Source of the DNA: Treponema sp. UBA1233 | GTDB taxonomy: Bacteria > Spirochaetota > Spirochaetia > Treponematales > Treponemataceae | Reading direction: 5' to 3' | DNA: 31,224 bases | NCBI GenBank assembly: GCA_002309305.1 | Contig: DBWR01000042.1 | Location: 1-31,224, forward strand | Shown here: positions 7,765-14,598 of the stretch, piece after piece | Layout of the letters: each line of letters opens with the position of its first letter | How positions within the stretch are numbered: the first letter of the stretch is position 1 | Program-made: the position numbers and the translations under genes | The notes under the pieces: generated by a model | Database searches by the model: none | What the model was told of the DNA's origin: nothing | The model's input: only the letters and a program-made list of their open reading frames with translations

Positions 7765-8082
7765 ATGATAAACGATGAGATACGTGAAATGACACGCCGG
7801 TTTATTGAGGCGTTACATCCAGTCAAAATTATTCTCTTCGGCTCGTATGCAAAAGATAACTACCGCGATGACAGTGATTATGATTTTTATATCATTATGC
7901 CGGATAATACAAACCGTAGCCTGATAGAAGCGACAAGTGATGCCTACTGCTCCCTTAGGGGAATGAAGGGAAGAAAACCTGTTGATATTTTGATGAATAC
8001 ACAAGCTAAATTTAACTATAGGAAAAACCAGCCGACAATGGAGCAGATTGCGGAACAGGAAGGAGTTGTTCTGTATGGATAA
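7765..8082 (+). CDS. MNT-type minimal nucleotidyltransferase
   Basis: A 105-residue nucleotidyltransferase of the MNT family. The catalytic pattern GSx10DxD is intact: G26-S27, then D38 and D40 in SDYDF, with a third acidic residue D74 in PVDILM. MNT proteins pair with HEPN proteins. In characterised MntA-HepT pairs the MNT partner AMP-modifies and silences the HEPN RNase. ATG at 7765 has AGGAGGT (7753-7759) five bases upstream. It overlaps the HEPN gene by eight bases. The 76 bases between it and the SH3 gene contain no clear terminator or promoter. Confidence 0.92.
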   Translation: MINDEIREMTRRFIEALHPVKIILFGSYAKDNYRDDSDYDFYIIMPDNTNRSLIEATSDAYCSLRGMKGRKPVDILMNTQAKFNYRKNQPTMEQIAEQEGVVLYG

Positions 8083-8467
8083 AAAAGAGCTCGTAGAAGA
8101 ATGGCTGCGTTATGCGGGAATGGATTTGTCCAGTGCCAAAACTCTTCTGGAAATCATGCATCCTGCACCTTTGGAAATCATTTGCTTTCATTGCCAGCAA
8201 GCCGCGGAAAAATATTTGAAGGCGATAATAATTCATTTTGATGGAAAACCAGATAAAACTCATGACTTGTCAACTCTCCTGGATTATATAGACGGATATG
8301 TACAAATCGAGGATGAATTTTACAGGAAAGTAACTACACTTACTCAATTTGGGGTTAGTGTGCGTTATCCTAATGAAATTGCAATAGACGAAGCGATGAC
8401 AAAAGTGGCGATTGCTAGTGCAGAAAAAGTAAAGCAATTTGCAGAAATCATTGTTTTGGAAAGATAA
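8075..8467 (+). CDS. HEPN-domain protein (partner of the MNT protein)
   Basis: A 130-residue, mostly helical HEPN protein. Hallmarks are CFHCQQAAEKYLKA (37-50), KTHDLSTLL (61-69) and the late SVRYPNE (95-101). Start chosen at ATG 8075, inside the end of the MNT gene (ATGGATAA overlap), with AAGGAG at 8060-8065; an earlier in-frame start would add a tail overlapping the MNT gene. The RNase motif Rx4-6H of HepT-type HEPN toxins is not visible around R97, so this belongs to the RYP-type HEPN group. Whether it cuts RNA is uncertain. Together with the MNT gene it is a candidate toxin-antitoxin or nucleotide-transfer pair. Confidence 0.88.
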   Translation: MDKKELVEEWLRYAGMDLSSAKTLLEIMHPAPLEIICFHCQQAAEKYLKAIIIHFDGKPDKTHDLSTLLDYIDGYVQIEDEFYRKVTTLTQFGVSVRYPNEIAIDEAMTKVAIASAEKVKQFAEIIVLER

Positions 8468-8499
8468 GCAAAATGTGGATTTGACATTTCTACATAACA

Positions 8500-8604
8500 G
8501 GGCAAGGGATTGGAGTGTCGGCGTGAGCCGTTGCGGAGCAATGGAGCGGAAGCGGAAACACGGAAAGCCCGGTTTTCTGACCGAATGGGCAGAAAATGAC
8601 CCCA
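8500..8604 (+). repeat. Structured ~100-nt element, copy C1 (possible RNA)
   Basis: Begins 32 bases after the HEPN stop codon. Proposed helices: P1 GGGC 8500-8503 with GCCC 8567-8570; P2 GTGT 8515-8518 with ACAC 8558-8561; P3 CGGC 8519-8522 with GCCG 8527-8530; P4 TTGC 8531-8534 with GCAA 8538-8541. P2, P3 and P4 adjoin without unpaired bases between them. A further hairpin CGGT/ACCG and a GGG/CCC pair follow the P1 3' arm. Compared with copies at 12522 and 13714, P2, P3 and P4 change by compensating substitutions. From 8605 to 8678 I see nothing identifiable. Confidence 0.8.
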
Positions 8605-8678
8605 GAGGAAAAATGAAAAAAGTGAATATTACCCCCTGCATATCATCTATATCATTTCCCACACATCCGCTCGTAGGA

Positions 8679-8846
8679 CATTGACAATCTGGACGGTATA
8701 AGTTACTCTATAATAAGTTAAACAAGTGTTATGTCCAGGTTTTTGTTGCTTCAACGCAGGTGCTAATCATAAGAAAATCAGTAACCAGGGCGCGGGCTTG
8801 TTGGTTTAATCTTTAAAGTAGAAATCCTTTTTTGGAAGAAAGGGGG
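8679..8846 (+). repeat. Duplicated leader/promoter block, copy B
   Basis: A near-identical copy of 6328-6494. The left flank (after element C1) has no similarity to the SulP remnant flanking copy A, so the boundary at CATTGACA is sharp. It places the same promoter and untranslated leader before the gene at 8853. The two direct copies lie 2351 bases apart, and recombination between them would delete the SH3 gene, the MNT-HEPN pair and element C1. Confidence 0.92.
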
Positions 8847-8852
8847 ATGCGG

Positions 8853-9782
8853 ATGAAAAGAACACTCATTTTGATTTTAATCTTATTATTTTGTATTAGC
8901 AATTCATTATTTTCATTTGAAAGTACACAAACAGACGATAAACTTTTAGAAAAGTTTAGAAATAGTAATTATGATGATTTTGAAAAGACTTGGTTTTATA
9001 AAATTGATAAAGATTATAACTTGTTATTAGTCGATCATTATGAAGCCTTCATTGTAAATAGTGAAAACTGTTTTAAAAAGTCCAAATTATATTTATGGAC
9101 AGATGAAGATTGTGGCCAAAAACTTAGTAGTCAGATTGAAAAATACAGATTAAAACCATTTTATGTATATGTAATCGATTTATCATTCGATGAAAAGTAT
9201 GATATTTTGGATTATAGTTTAGGAGGAATGTGTTTAGACTTTGAAATGTATACAGATACTGAAGATAGAGATTATTTATTTGATTATTCAAGATCCTTAT
9301 ATACTTTTGAAGGAATAGAAATAAAATTTTGTATAATCAATGGGAAAAGAGGTTTTGTTTTTACCGAACCCCAAAAATATGAAAATAACAAATCTGGTTT
9401 TTATTACTGGTCCCCATCAGAGCAGAAATACATTCTCGACGAATCTGCAACCCAGGAACAAATTAAAAAAGCAATTGTTCCCGAAGATTACTTTGCCTAC
9501 AACGGACTGAAATTTTCATCTCTCAACAAAAATTTGAAAAAGTCAGATTTGGAAAATCTGGATGCTGCCCAGCTGCGTCTCATGAGGAATGCGATTTATG
9601 CACGACACGGAAGAATATTCACCAGTGTGGATTTGCAGTCGCTTTGGGAATGTTATACATGGTATAAGCCGAATCCTGATTACAACGACAGCATGCTTAC
9701 GAAGACGGATAAGAAGAATTTGAAGCTGATTCAGGACATGGAGAGGATTACCGGAACTTATGTGCCGGATTTGCCGAAGTAA
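8853..9782 (+). CDS. Secreted YARHG-domain protein (paralogue 1)
   Basis: 309 residues from ATG 8853; AGGGGG at 8841-8846 lies six bases upstream, whereas ATG 8847 would directly abut it. Residues 1-~22 are a hydrophobic signal peptide. Residues ~236-300 are a YARHG domain: QLRLMRNAIYARHG, TSVDLQSLWECYTWYKPNP, then a lysine-rich helix. YARHG domains occur in exported bacterial proteins and are of unknown function. Upstream of it, YYWSPSEQ and YILDE-type motifs are shared with the next gene. The N-terminal half is strongly AT-rich and the last third clearly richer in GC. It is driven by leader copy B and followed after 12 bases by its paralogue. Confidence 0.85.
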   Translation: MKRTLILILILLFCISNSLFSFESTQTDDKLLEKFRNSNYDDFEKTWFYKIDKDYNLLLVDHYEAFIVNSENCFKKSKLYLWTDEDCGQKLSSQIEKYRLKPFYVYVIDLSFDEKYDILDYSLGGMCLDFEMYTDTEDRDYLFDYSRSLYTFEGIEIKFCIINGKRGFVFTEPQKYENNKSGFYYWSPSEQKYILDESATQEQIKKAIVPEDYFAYNGLKFSSLNKNLKKSDLENLDAAQLRLMRNAIYARHGRIFTSVDLQSLWECYTWYKPNPDYNDSMLTKTDKKNLKLIQDMERITGTYVPDLPK

Positions 9783-9794
9783 GGGGGAGTGAAA

Positions 9795-10733
9795 ATGAAG
9801 AGATTAATAGTTTTTGTTTTGGGTTTTATGACTCTTTTTTCTGATCTTTATTCATATGAATCAGTAAAAATGTCAAAATATGAAAATATCGAAAAATTAA
9901 TCTATGATGATGATAAAATCATACAGGATTCTAATAATGATTTGTTAGAATTTTGTTGTATAGATAATACAATCACAATTTTTATTGATGAATATCATTT
10001 ATTACATTATATAAAAGATAATTATATTTTAAAATGTATTGATGATTGTAATATTGAAACTATCGATATGGGGCAAAAAGAATGCAATCAATTAAAAAAG
10101 TTTAAATTAGATAACTATTTTATTTATTTTGTTGATTTAACATTCGACAACAACCTGGATATTATTCACTATAATATGGGTGGATTTGATTGTAATATAT
10201 TTTTTGAAAACTTTTTGGAACAAAATAAATTGTTTGAATGTCTATCAAAGACTTCTTATGACTGGATAGAAATTAAATTTTGTATATTAAATGGAAAACG
10301 AGGATTTTTATTCCAAGATTATGATTACAACGACAAATTAGTCTGGAGTTTCTATTACTGGTCCCCATCAGAACAACGCTACATCCTAGACGAAACCGCA
10401 ACCCAGGTACAAATAAAAAACGCCTACTGCCCCGAGGAGTACTTTGCATATAACGGCCTGGACTTCTCAAAACTGGATAAGGCACTAAAGAAGTCTGACA
10501 TAAAGGATTTGACACCTGCCCAGCTGCGTCTCATGAGGAATGCGATTTATGCACGACACGGAAGAATATTCACCAGCGTGGATTTACAGTCTCTGTGGGA
10601 GTGCTACACATGGTATAAGCCGAATCCTGATTACAACGACAGCATGCTTACGAAGACGGATAAGAAGAATTTGAAGTTGATTCAGGACATGGAAAAAGTA
10701 ACCGGAACTTATGTGCCGGATTTACCTAGGTAA
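9795..10733 (+). CDS. Secreted YARHG-domain protein (paralogue 2)
   Basis: 312 residues from ATG 9795, with GGGGG at 9783-9787; the GTG at 9789 is too close to that site. The signal peptide covers ~20 residues (MKRLIVFVLGFMTLFS). The YARHG domain starts near residue 239 and is almost identical to that of paralogue 1: the last ~220 bases of the two genes differ at about 14 positions by eye. The N-terminal halves are recognisably related (EIKFC and NGKRGF segments) but much diverged. The gene is probably co-transcribed with 8853-9782 and with the following gene, 14 bases downstream. Confidence 0.85.
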   Translation: MKRLIVFVLGFMTLFSDLYSYESVKMSKYENIEKLIYDDDKIIQDSNNDLLEFCCIDNTITIFIDEYHLLHYIKDNYILKCIDDCNIETIDMGQKECNQLKKFKLDNYFIYFVDLTFDNNLDIIHYNMGGFDCNIFFENFLEQNKLFECLSKTSYDWIEIKFCILNGKRGFLFQDYDYNDKLVWSFYYWSPSEQRYILDETATQVQIKNAYCPEEYFAYNGLDFSKLDKALKKSDIKDLTPAQLRLMRNAIYARHGRIFTSVDLQSLWECYTWYKPNPDYNDSMLTKTDKKNLKLIQDMEKVTGTYVPDLPR

Positions 10734-10747
10734 GGGGAGGTTGTAAA

Positions 10748-11674
10748 ATGAAAAAGATTCTTTTTAGTTTATTAATCTTGTTGTCTGTTGTAAATGTTTA
10801 TGCAAAGGATAGTTTGTTTGAAATTACAGATGATAATGCACCGTTGTATTATTGGAATCTAAAAAAAAGTGTTCCTATACAGGAATTTTTTGATAGATAT
10901 ATTCCAGCAGATTGTTTTATAGGAATTACGGAAAATGCTGGAACTCCAAACTGTTATTTACAAAGCATTGATACAGATACTAATTATTGTTATCTAAATA
11001 TTGACTACCTTATTCCCAAGGATACAGATGACTTAATCCCGGTTGAAGCACAGACCAAGCCGAATGATGAATATGTATGGATGTCTGAGTTTTTTTTGGA
11101 ACTTGTAAAAACCCGTAATGTAAATGTTTTGCGAGCACATTATCCATACAGGGTAGAGTTAATGGGAGAAGGATTGGAATATAAACCAAGCTGGAAATCA
11201 GTTGTTATTAATGAAATAATTATAACAAATTGCGTAATTCAGCTTGAATTAAGTACTTTTTACGTTGAAAACATTAACCTTATTGAAAATGGTTTTAAGG
11301 TTGAAACAACAGTTTATGAAATGGATGAAGATATGAGCGGAAGATGTAATCCAAAAATATCAACTGATGTTCCACACATATTGTATTTCATATTTGACGG
11401 TGATTTCATGACTGTATATATAGACAATATGAATACAATGCTTCAAAAATATGTACGTATTCCCGCGAGTTGTTTTACAAATATTGATGAGTATTTAGAG
11501 GGAAGAGAAAAATTAATTGCTTCTAAAGACTTTACATGGCCGCATCATGCCGACGGAACAAGCGAATATGAGGCTGTGATAAGGGAGCCGTCATTCAAGT
11601 ACCCGGAAATAAAGCCGAACCAGAAAAAGACAAGTCAGAAAAAGAAGAAAGCCGAGAAAAAGAAGAAAAAATAA
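10748..11674 (+). CDS. Secreted protein with WPxHADG tail and lysine-rich end
   Basis: 308 residues from ATG 10748 with GGGAGG at 10735-10740. A signal peptide (MKKILFSLLILLSVVNVYA) precedes an unrecognised, AT-rich body. Near the end it carries FTWPHHADGTSEYE, which the next gene also has in variant form, then a very basic tail of alternating Q and K that ends the protein. No domain was recognised in the body. The shared tail suggests a sorting or binding element common to these neighbours; this is inference. It sits in the same run of genes as the YARHG pair. Confidence 0.8.
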   Translation: MKKILFSLLILLSVVNVYAKDSLFEITDDNAPLYYWNLKKSVPIQEFFDRYIPADCFIGITENAGTPNCYLQSIDTDTNYCYLNIDYLIPKDTDDLIPVEAQTKPNDEYVWMSEFFLELVKTRNVNVLRAHYPYRVELMGEGLEYKPSWKSVVINEIIITNCVIQLELSTFYVENINLIENGFKVETTVYEMDEDMSGRCNPKISTDVPHILYFIFDGDFMTVYIDNMNTMLQKYVRIPASCFTNIDEYLEGREKLIASKDFTWPHHADGTSEYEAVIREPSFKYPEIKPNQKKTSQKKKKAEKKKKK

Positions 11675-11690
11675 GAGGATGGGGATGATG

Positions 11691-12518
11691 ATGAAAAAGA
11701 TTCTTTATATTATATTGCTAGGTTTGTGTTATGTTAATTTATTCGCTTTTGATAATGAATTAGAATTTGAAACAGTTGAAAGTATTAATAAAAAGATGAT
11801 GGAAAAAAGAAATGATTTTTTAGATGAATGTAATCAAGAGTTTCTCAAAGAAAATAGAAAAAAAGATTATTATATTGCTGAAGATTATATAGACTCTCTG
11901 GCATTGCAAGATAGATTATCAATATATGAAAGATATTCATATTTACCTGGGTTGGATGACGATCAATTAGGTATTCATTATGAATGGTATGAAATAGTAA
12001 GTAATTTTGAAGGACTTATAATAAATATTTCTAAACCTGAAAAACATCATAATGAATATTTATATTCAATTTCTATTGGAACACCTCTATATAATTACAG
12101 TACAATATATTTTTCTGAATTTATAAAAGAAAAAACAAAGCTTTCATTTAATACGTGTTATTATGAAGGACAGCAAAGACAAATTATTCAATTTGATTAC
12201 TATTCGGAAGTAAATAACTTTTCCAATGAAGAAAAAAAATATACTTATGATGTAGATTTGATTTTTGATGGAGATTATGTTGATTTTTATTTATATGGTA
12301 AATTTGTTCATAGATTCTGTAAATTAAATGAAAAAACATATAAACAGCTTTTCAGTCTTTTTCAGAAAAACGAAGTTGATTTAACAAAAGTAACCTGGCC
12401 CCGTCATGCCGACGGCAGCTGTGATTACGATAAGGAAATAAAGGAACCAAAGACTACTTTGCTGTATGAGGAATTAGAAAAGGCATTTGATGAACAGAAT
12501 AAAAAAGCATTGAAGTAG
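11691..12518 (+). CDS. Secreted protein with WPxHADG tail
   Basis: 275 residues if started at ATG 11691, which has GGGGA five bases upstream and gives a clean signal peptide (MKKILYIILLGLCYVNLFA). ATG 11679 and 11688 are in-frame alternatives. The body is AT-rich with many Y, E and N residues and is unrecognised. Residues ~240-262 read VTWPRHADGSCDYDKEIKEP, parallel to WPHHADGTSEYE in the preceding protein, so the two are paralogues in at least this tail. It follows the previous stop by about 16 bases and is followed after three bases by structured element C2. Confidence 0.78.
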   Translation: MKKILYIILLGLCYVNLFAFDNELEFETVESINKKMMEKRNDFLDECNQEFLKENRKKDYYIAEDYIDSLALQDRLSIYERYSYLPGLDDDQLGIHYEWYEIVSNFEGLIINISKPEKHHNEYLYSISIGTPLYNYSTIYFSEFIKEKTKLSFNTCYYEGQQRQIIQFDYYSEVNNFSNEEKKYTYDVDLIFDGDYVDFYLYGKFVHRFCKLNEKTYKQLFSLFQKNEVDLTKVTWPRHADGSCDYDKEIKEPKTTLLYEELEKAFDEQNKKALK

Positions 12519-12521
12519 GCT

Positions 12522-12607
12522 GGGCAAGGGATTGGAGCATCGCCGGAGGCGTTCCGGAGGAATGGAGCGCTCTGACGCGGAAGTGCGGAAAGCCCGGTTT
12601 TCTGACC
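12522..12607 (+). repeat. Structured ~100-nt element, copy C2 (possible RNA)
   Basis: Begins three bases after a stop codon. P1 GGGC 12522-12525 with GCCC 12592-12595; P2 GCAT 12537-12540 with GTGC 12583-12586 (one G-T); P3 CGCC 12541-12544 with GGCG 12548-12551; P4 TTCC 12552-12555 with GGAA 12559-12562. An extra GCG/CGC helix (12567-12569 with 12576-12578) is specific to this copy. The distal part diverges soon after GACCGCATG, so this copy is shorter than C1 and C3. Confidence 0.8.
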
Positions 12608-12652
12608 GCATGCTAAGCAAGAATAGATTTTATCTTTGGGGGATAGATTGGT

Positions 12653-13705
12653 ATGAAAAGAATATGCTTGTTTTTGTTTTTGATGATTAGCTCTTGTTAT
12701 TGTTTTGCATTTGATTTTGGTTTAGTTGAATCTTTTGAGCTGTATCCTGTGCAATTTGATAAAAAGGTTAATGTTGTTTCTGAAAAAGTAAAGATTCATG
12801 ACTTTATGACTGAAATAGAAATGGAGCTTTCTCCTCTGAATAAAAAGCAAGATGAGATTGTTTGTACGATTGTTTGTGAGCCTAAAGGGTATGGTCGTTC
12901 ATATACAGATATGTTGATTCCTTATGGATTGGAAATATTTTTTGATGACAAGCCCCTAAATTTTTATGTTTTGTATGACAATAAAAAGTATAGTAAGGAA
13001 GATGCCAGAAAAACAAAAGGATATTTAAAGTCAGAGATTAAATTCACTGTAAAATTGATGGGAAATACTAAGCTTAAGATAAATTTGTTTAATAGAAGTT
13101 ATTCTTCTGATGTCTTGAATTATGGACAACGATATGTTTATATGAATTATCGTTTTGTAACTGATACAAGTAAAAAAGAAATATTCTTTGAAAATACAAA
13201 TGAAGATACGTTGATTTATAAGGTCTTATATAAACAAACAGACAACAATATTGAATGTTGTGATGCATCTAGGATAAAAGATAATGATACTGTTTATTGG
13301 AAATTTATTGTTCCTAATGACTTGGAATTTATTATCTTTTGTTTGGATGAGTATAACTTAGATTTAATTGATTCTACCATTGATTTTCGGAGTTATGATG
13401 AAAGTATAGATTATCATAATGATTTGTTAACAATAAAAAATTTATATTTTTTATCGATGAATCAATTGGCAACATTGCGTAATTCTATTTATGCTGCTCA
13501 CGGTTATGGTTTCAAAACGGTAAAATGGATTAAATATTTTACAGAGAACTTTTTTGGGTATGAAATAAACCCGAATTTCTCAGAGTCAGATTTTAATGAG
13601 GTAGAAAAAAGGAATATTGAGCTAATCAGATATATGGAAAACACAACTGATCCTTTGCTTCTTTCTGATTATGTTGATTCAGATTATTTTGAATTAGAGG
13701 AATAA
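12653..13705 (+). CDS. Exported protein with diverged YARHG-like C-terminus
   Basis: 350 residues from ATG 12653, with GGGGGA at 12638-12643. The first ~22 residues are an export signal. It is either a signal peptide cut after CFA or a lipoprotein signal with ISSC as a loose spirochetal lipobox. The body is AT-rich and unrecognised. Residues ~269-335 (NQLATLRNSIYAAHGYGF, then YEINPNF and NIELIRYMEN) match the YARHG layout with YAAHG in place of YARHG. It therefore belongs to the same broad family as the genes at 8853 and 9795 but is far more diverged. It is separated from the preceding run by element C2 and followed by C3. Confidence 0.75.
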   Translation: MKRICLFLFLMISSCYCFAFDFGLVESFELYPVQFDKKVNVVSEKVKIHDFMTEIEMELSPLNKKQDEIVCTIVCEPKGYGRSYTDMLIPYGLEIFFDDKPLNFYVLYDNKKYSKEDARKTKGYLKSEIKFTVKLMGNTKLKINLFNRSYSSDVLNYGQRYVYMNYRFVTDTSKKEIFFENTNEDTLIYKVLYKQTDNNIECCDASRIKDNDTVYWKFIVPNDLEFIIFCLDEYNLDLIDSTIDFRSYDESIDYHNDLLTIKNLYFLSMNQLATLRNSIYAAHGYGFKTVKWIKYFTENFFGYEINPNFSESDFNEVEKRNIELIRYMENTTDPLLLSDYVDSDYFELEE

Positions 13706-13713
13706 GCTTTTAA

Positions 13714-13817
13714 GGGCAAGGGATTGGAGTGCCGGCGAAAGCCGTTGCGTAGCAATGGAGCGGACAGCGGAAGCACGTAAAGCCCGGTTTTCTGACCGCA
13801 TGGGCAGAAAATGACCC
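13714..13817 (+). repeat. Structured ~100-nt element, copy C3 (possible RNA)
   Basis: Begins eight bases after a stop codon. P1 GGGC 13714-13717 with GCCC 13782-13785; P2 GTGC 13729-13732 with GCAC 13773-13776; P3 CGGC 13733-13736 with GCCG 13741-13744 closed by a GAAA loop; P4 TTGC 13745-13748 with GCAA 13752-13755. The distal TGGG...CCCA pair is present as in C1. P2 is Watson-Crick in C3 and C1 although the sequences differ. Confidence 0.8.
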
Positions 13818-13951
13818 AGGAAATATAAAAAAGAGCGTGATAAGGACAAGAAGGAACCAGGCTTTGAAACAGTAAAATGGGCATCTGCAAGTGTCAATGA
13901 AAATGAAGAAACGGACAGGGAGTTCATAAGATTGGGTTTGGGGCTGAAAAT
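13815..13951 (+). pseudogene. Possible coding remnant directly after element C3
   Basis: An open frame without a start codon runs from the end of C3. It includes KDKKEPGFETVKWASASV and ETDREFIRLGLGLKIKK, which read like the charged C-terminal part of a protein, and it continues uninterrupted into the terminator of the opposite-strand lipoprotein gene. There is no ribosome binding site. It could be the 3' end of a gene whose front was lost when C3 arrived, or chance. This covers most of the gene-free interval 13818-13951. Confidence 0.3.
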
Positions 13952-13988
13952 AAAAAAAACTTCCGAAAATCGGCTGACTTCCGGAAGT
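13952..13988 (-). terminator. Rho-independent terminator of the 14012-14512 lipoprotein gene
   Basis: On the minus strand ACTTCCG (13988-13982) pairs with CGGAAGT (13965-13959) and is followed by eight T residues (13959-13952). It lies 24 bases past the lipoprotein stop codon. Confidence 0.8.
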
Positions 13989-14011
13989 CCTTTGTTAGTT
14001 TCTATATTTTT

Positions 14012-14512
14012 CTATTTTCTTGTCAGGCTGAATTTTACGACACCTGGATAGTTCTTGTCTGCACCGGCCTTTGCTTCCTCAAGGCTGCTCCAAGTTACTC
14101 CACCGCGTACTGTTGTAAGTGAAGTAAGGTTCAGGGTGCTTTCGCTTACCGTGTAGTAGTATGCGATCCAACCGGGGCGGTTCTTGTTGTAGCCGTACAG
14201 ATAGCCTGAGGTTGTTGTCTCGGCCTGTTTTTCTCCACGCTCAAATGTCGTCATGTCGTTGGATATGTCCTTGGATCCGTCGCGAAGCAGCTGGTATTTG
14301 TTCATGCTGTATGCTCCGCCGGAAAGGGTGATGTCATAGTATGTGTTGTTGCTGGAAGAAAACCATGTTCCCTCAACGCTTGGAACAACTTCCGCCGCCC
14401 TTGGTGCAGGTGTGGGCTCGTAGGTGAACATTCCAGAAAGACATCCTGTAAACATAGTAGCAGATGCCAAAACCGCAAGAGCTACAACCAACCGTACTAT
14501 ATTTTTTTTCAT
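14012..14512 (-). CDS. Small lipoprotein of unknown function
   Basis: 166 residues if started at the ATG at 14510-14512. GAGGAG lies six bases before it, whereas the ATG at 14518 directly abuts that site. Residues 1-24 are a lipoprotein signal with FTGC as lipobox (C24). A proline-rich stretch (TPAPRAAEVVPS) follows, then a compact domain beginning EGTWFSSSNNTYYDITL with repeated G/Y/T strands, which suggests a small beta-sandwich or lipocalin-like fold. I do not recognise the family. It has its own promoter (14548-14576) and terminator, so it is expressed independently of the regulator genes upstream. Confidence 0.8.
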   Translation of the reverse strand: MKKNIVRLVVALAVLASATMFTGCLSGMFTYEPTPAPRAAEVVPSVEGTWFSSSNNTYYDITLSGGAYSMNKYQLLRDGSKDISNDMTTFERGEKQAETTTSGYLYGYNKNRPGWIAYYYTVSESTLNLTSLTTVRGGVTWSSLEEAKAGADKNYPGVVKFSLTRK

Positions 14513-14547
14513 TTTCATCTCCTCGCGTAATAAAACGCATTAGGTGC

Positions 14548-14576
14548 ATGATACTTGAAATTTCGTTTTCTTTCAA
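14548..14576 (-). promoter_or_regulatory. Promoter of the lipoprotein gene
   Basis: On the minus strand TTGAAA (14571-14576), 17 bases, then TATCAT (14548-14553). It lies between the stop of the upstream regulator gene (14599) and the lipoprotein start. Confidence 0.7.
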
Positions 14577-14598
14577 TGGGGATGTGGACTCGAAGAGC

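Noticed and set aside
8048..8074. Upstream start for the HEPN protein
   Set aside because: It would overlap the MNT gene by 35 bases and place AAGGAG inside the coding region; ATG 8075 fits the site and the family's usual N-terminus.
8270..8662. Open frames on either strand across the structured elements (also 13684-13927)
   Set aside because: They are reading frames through the repeat itself; similar peptide strings arise from each copy and no ribosome binding site supports them.
8500..13817. The three ~100-nt elements as integron attC sites
   Set aside because: They follow stop codons in one orientation as attC sites do, but the terminal RYYYAAC/GTTRRRY core sites are not visible and the fold is a multi-helix junction rather than a single long imperfect hairpin. 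No integrase gene is in the window.
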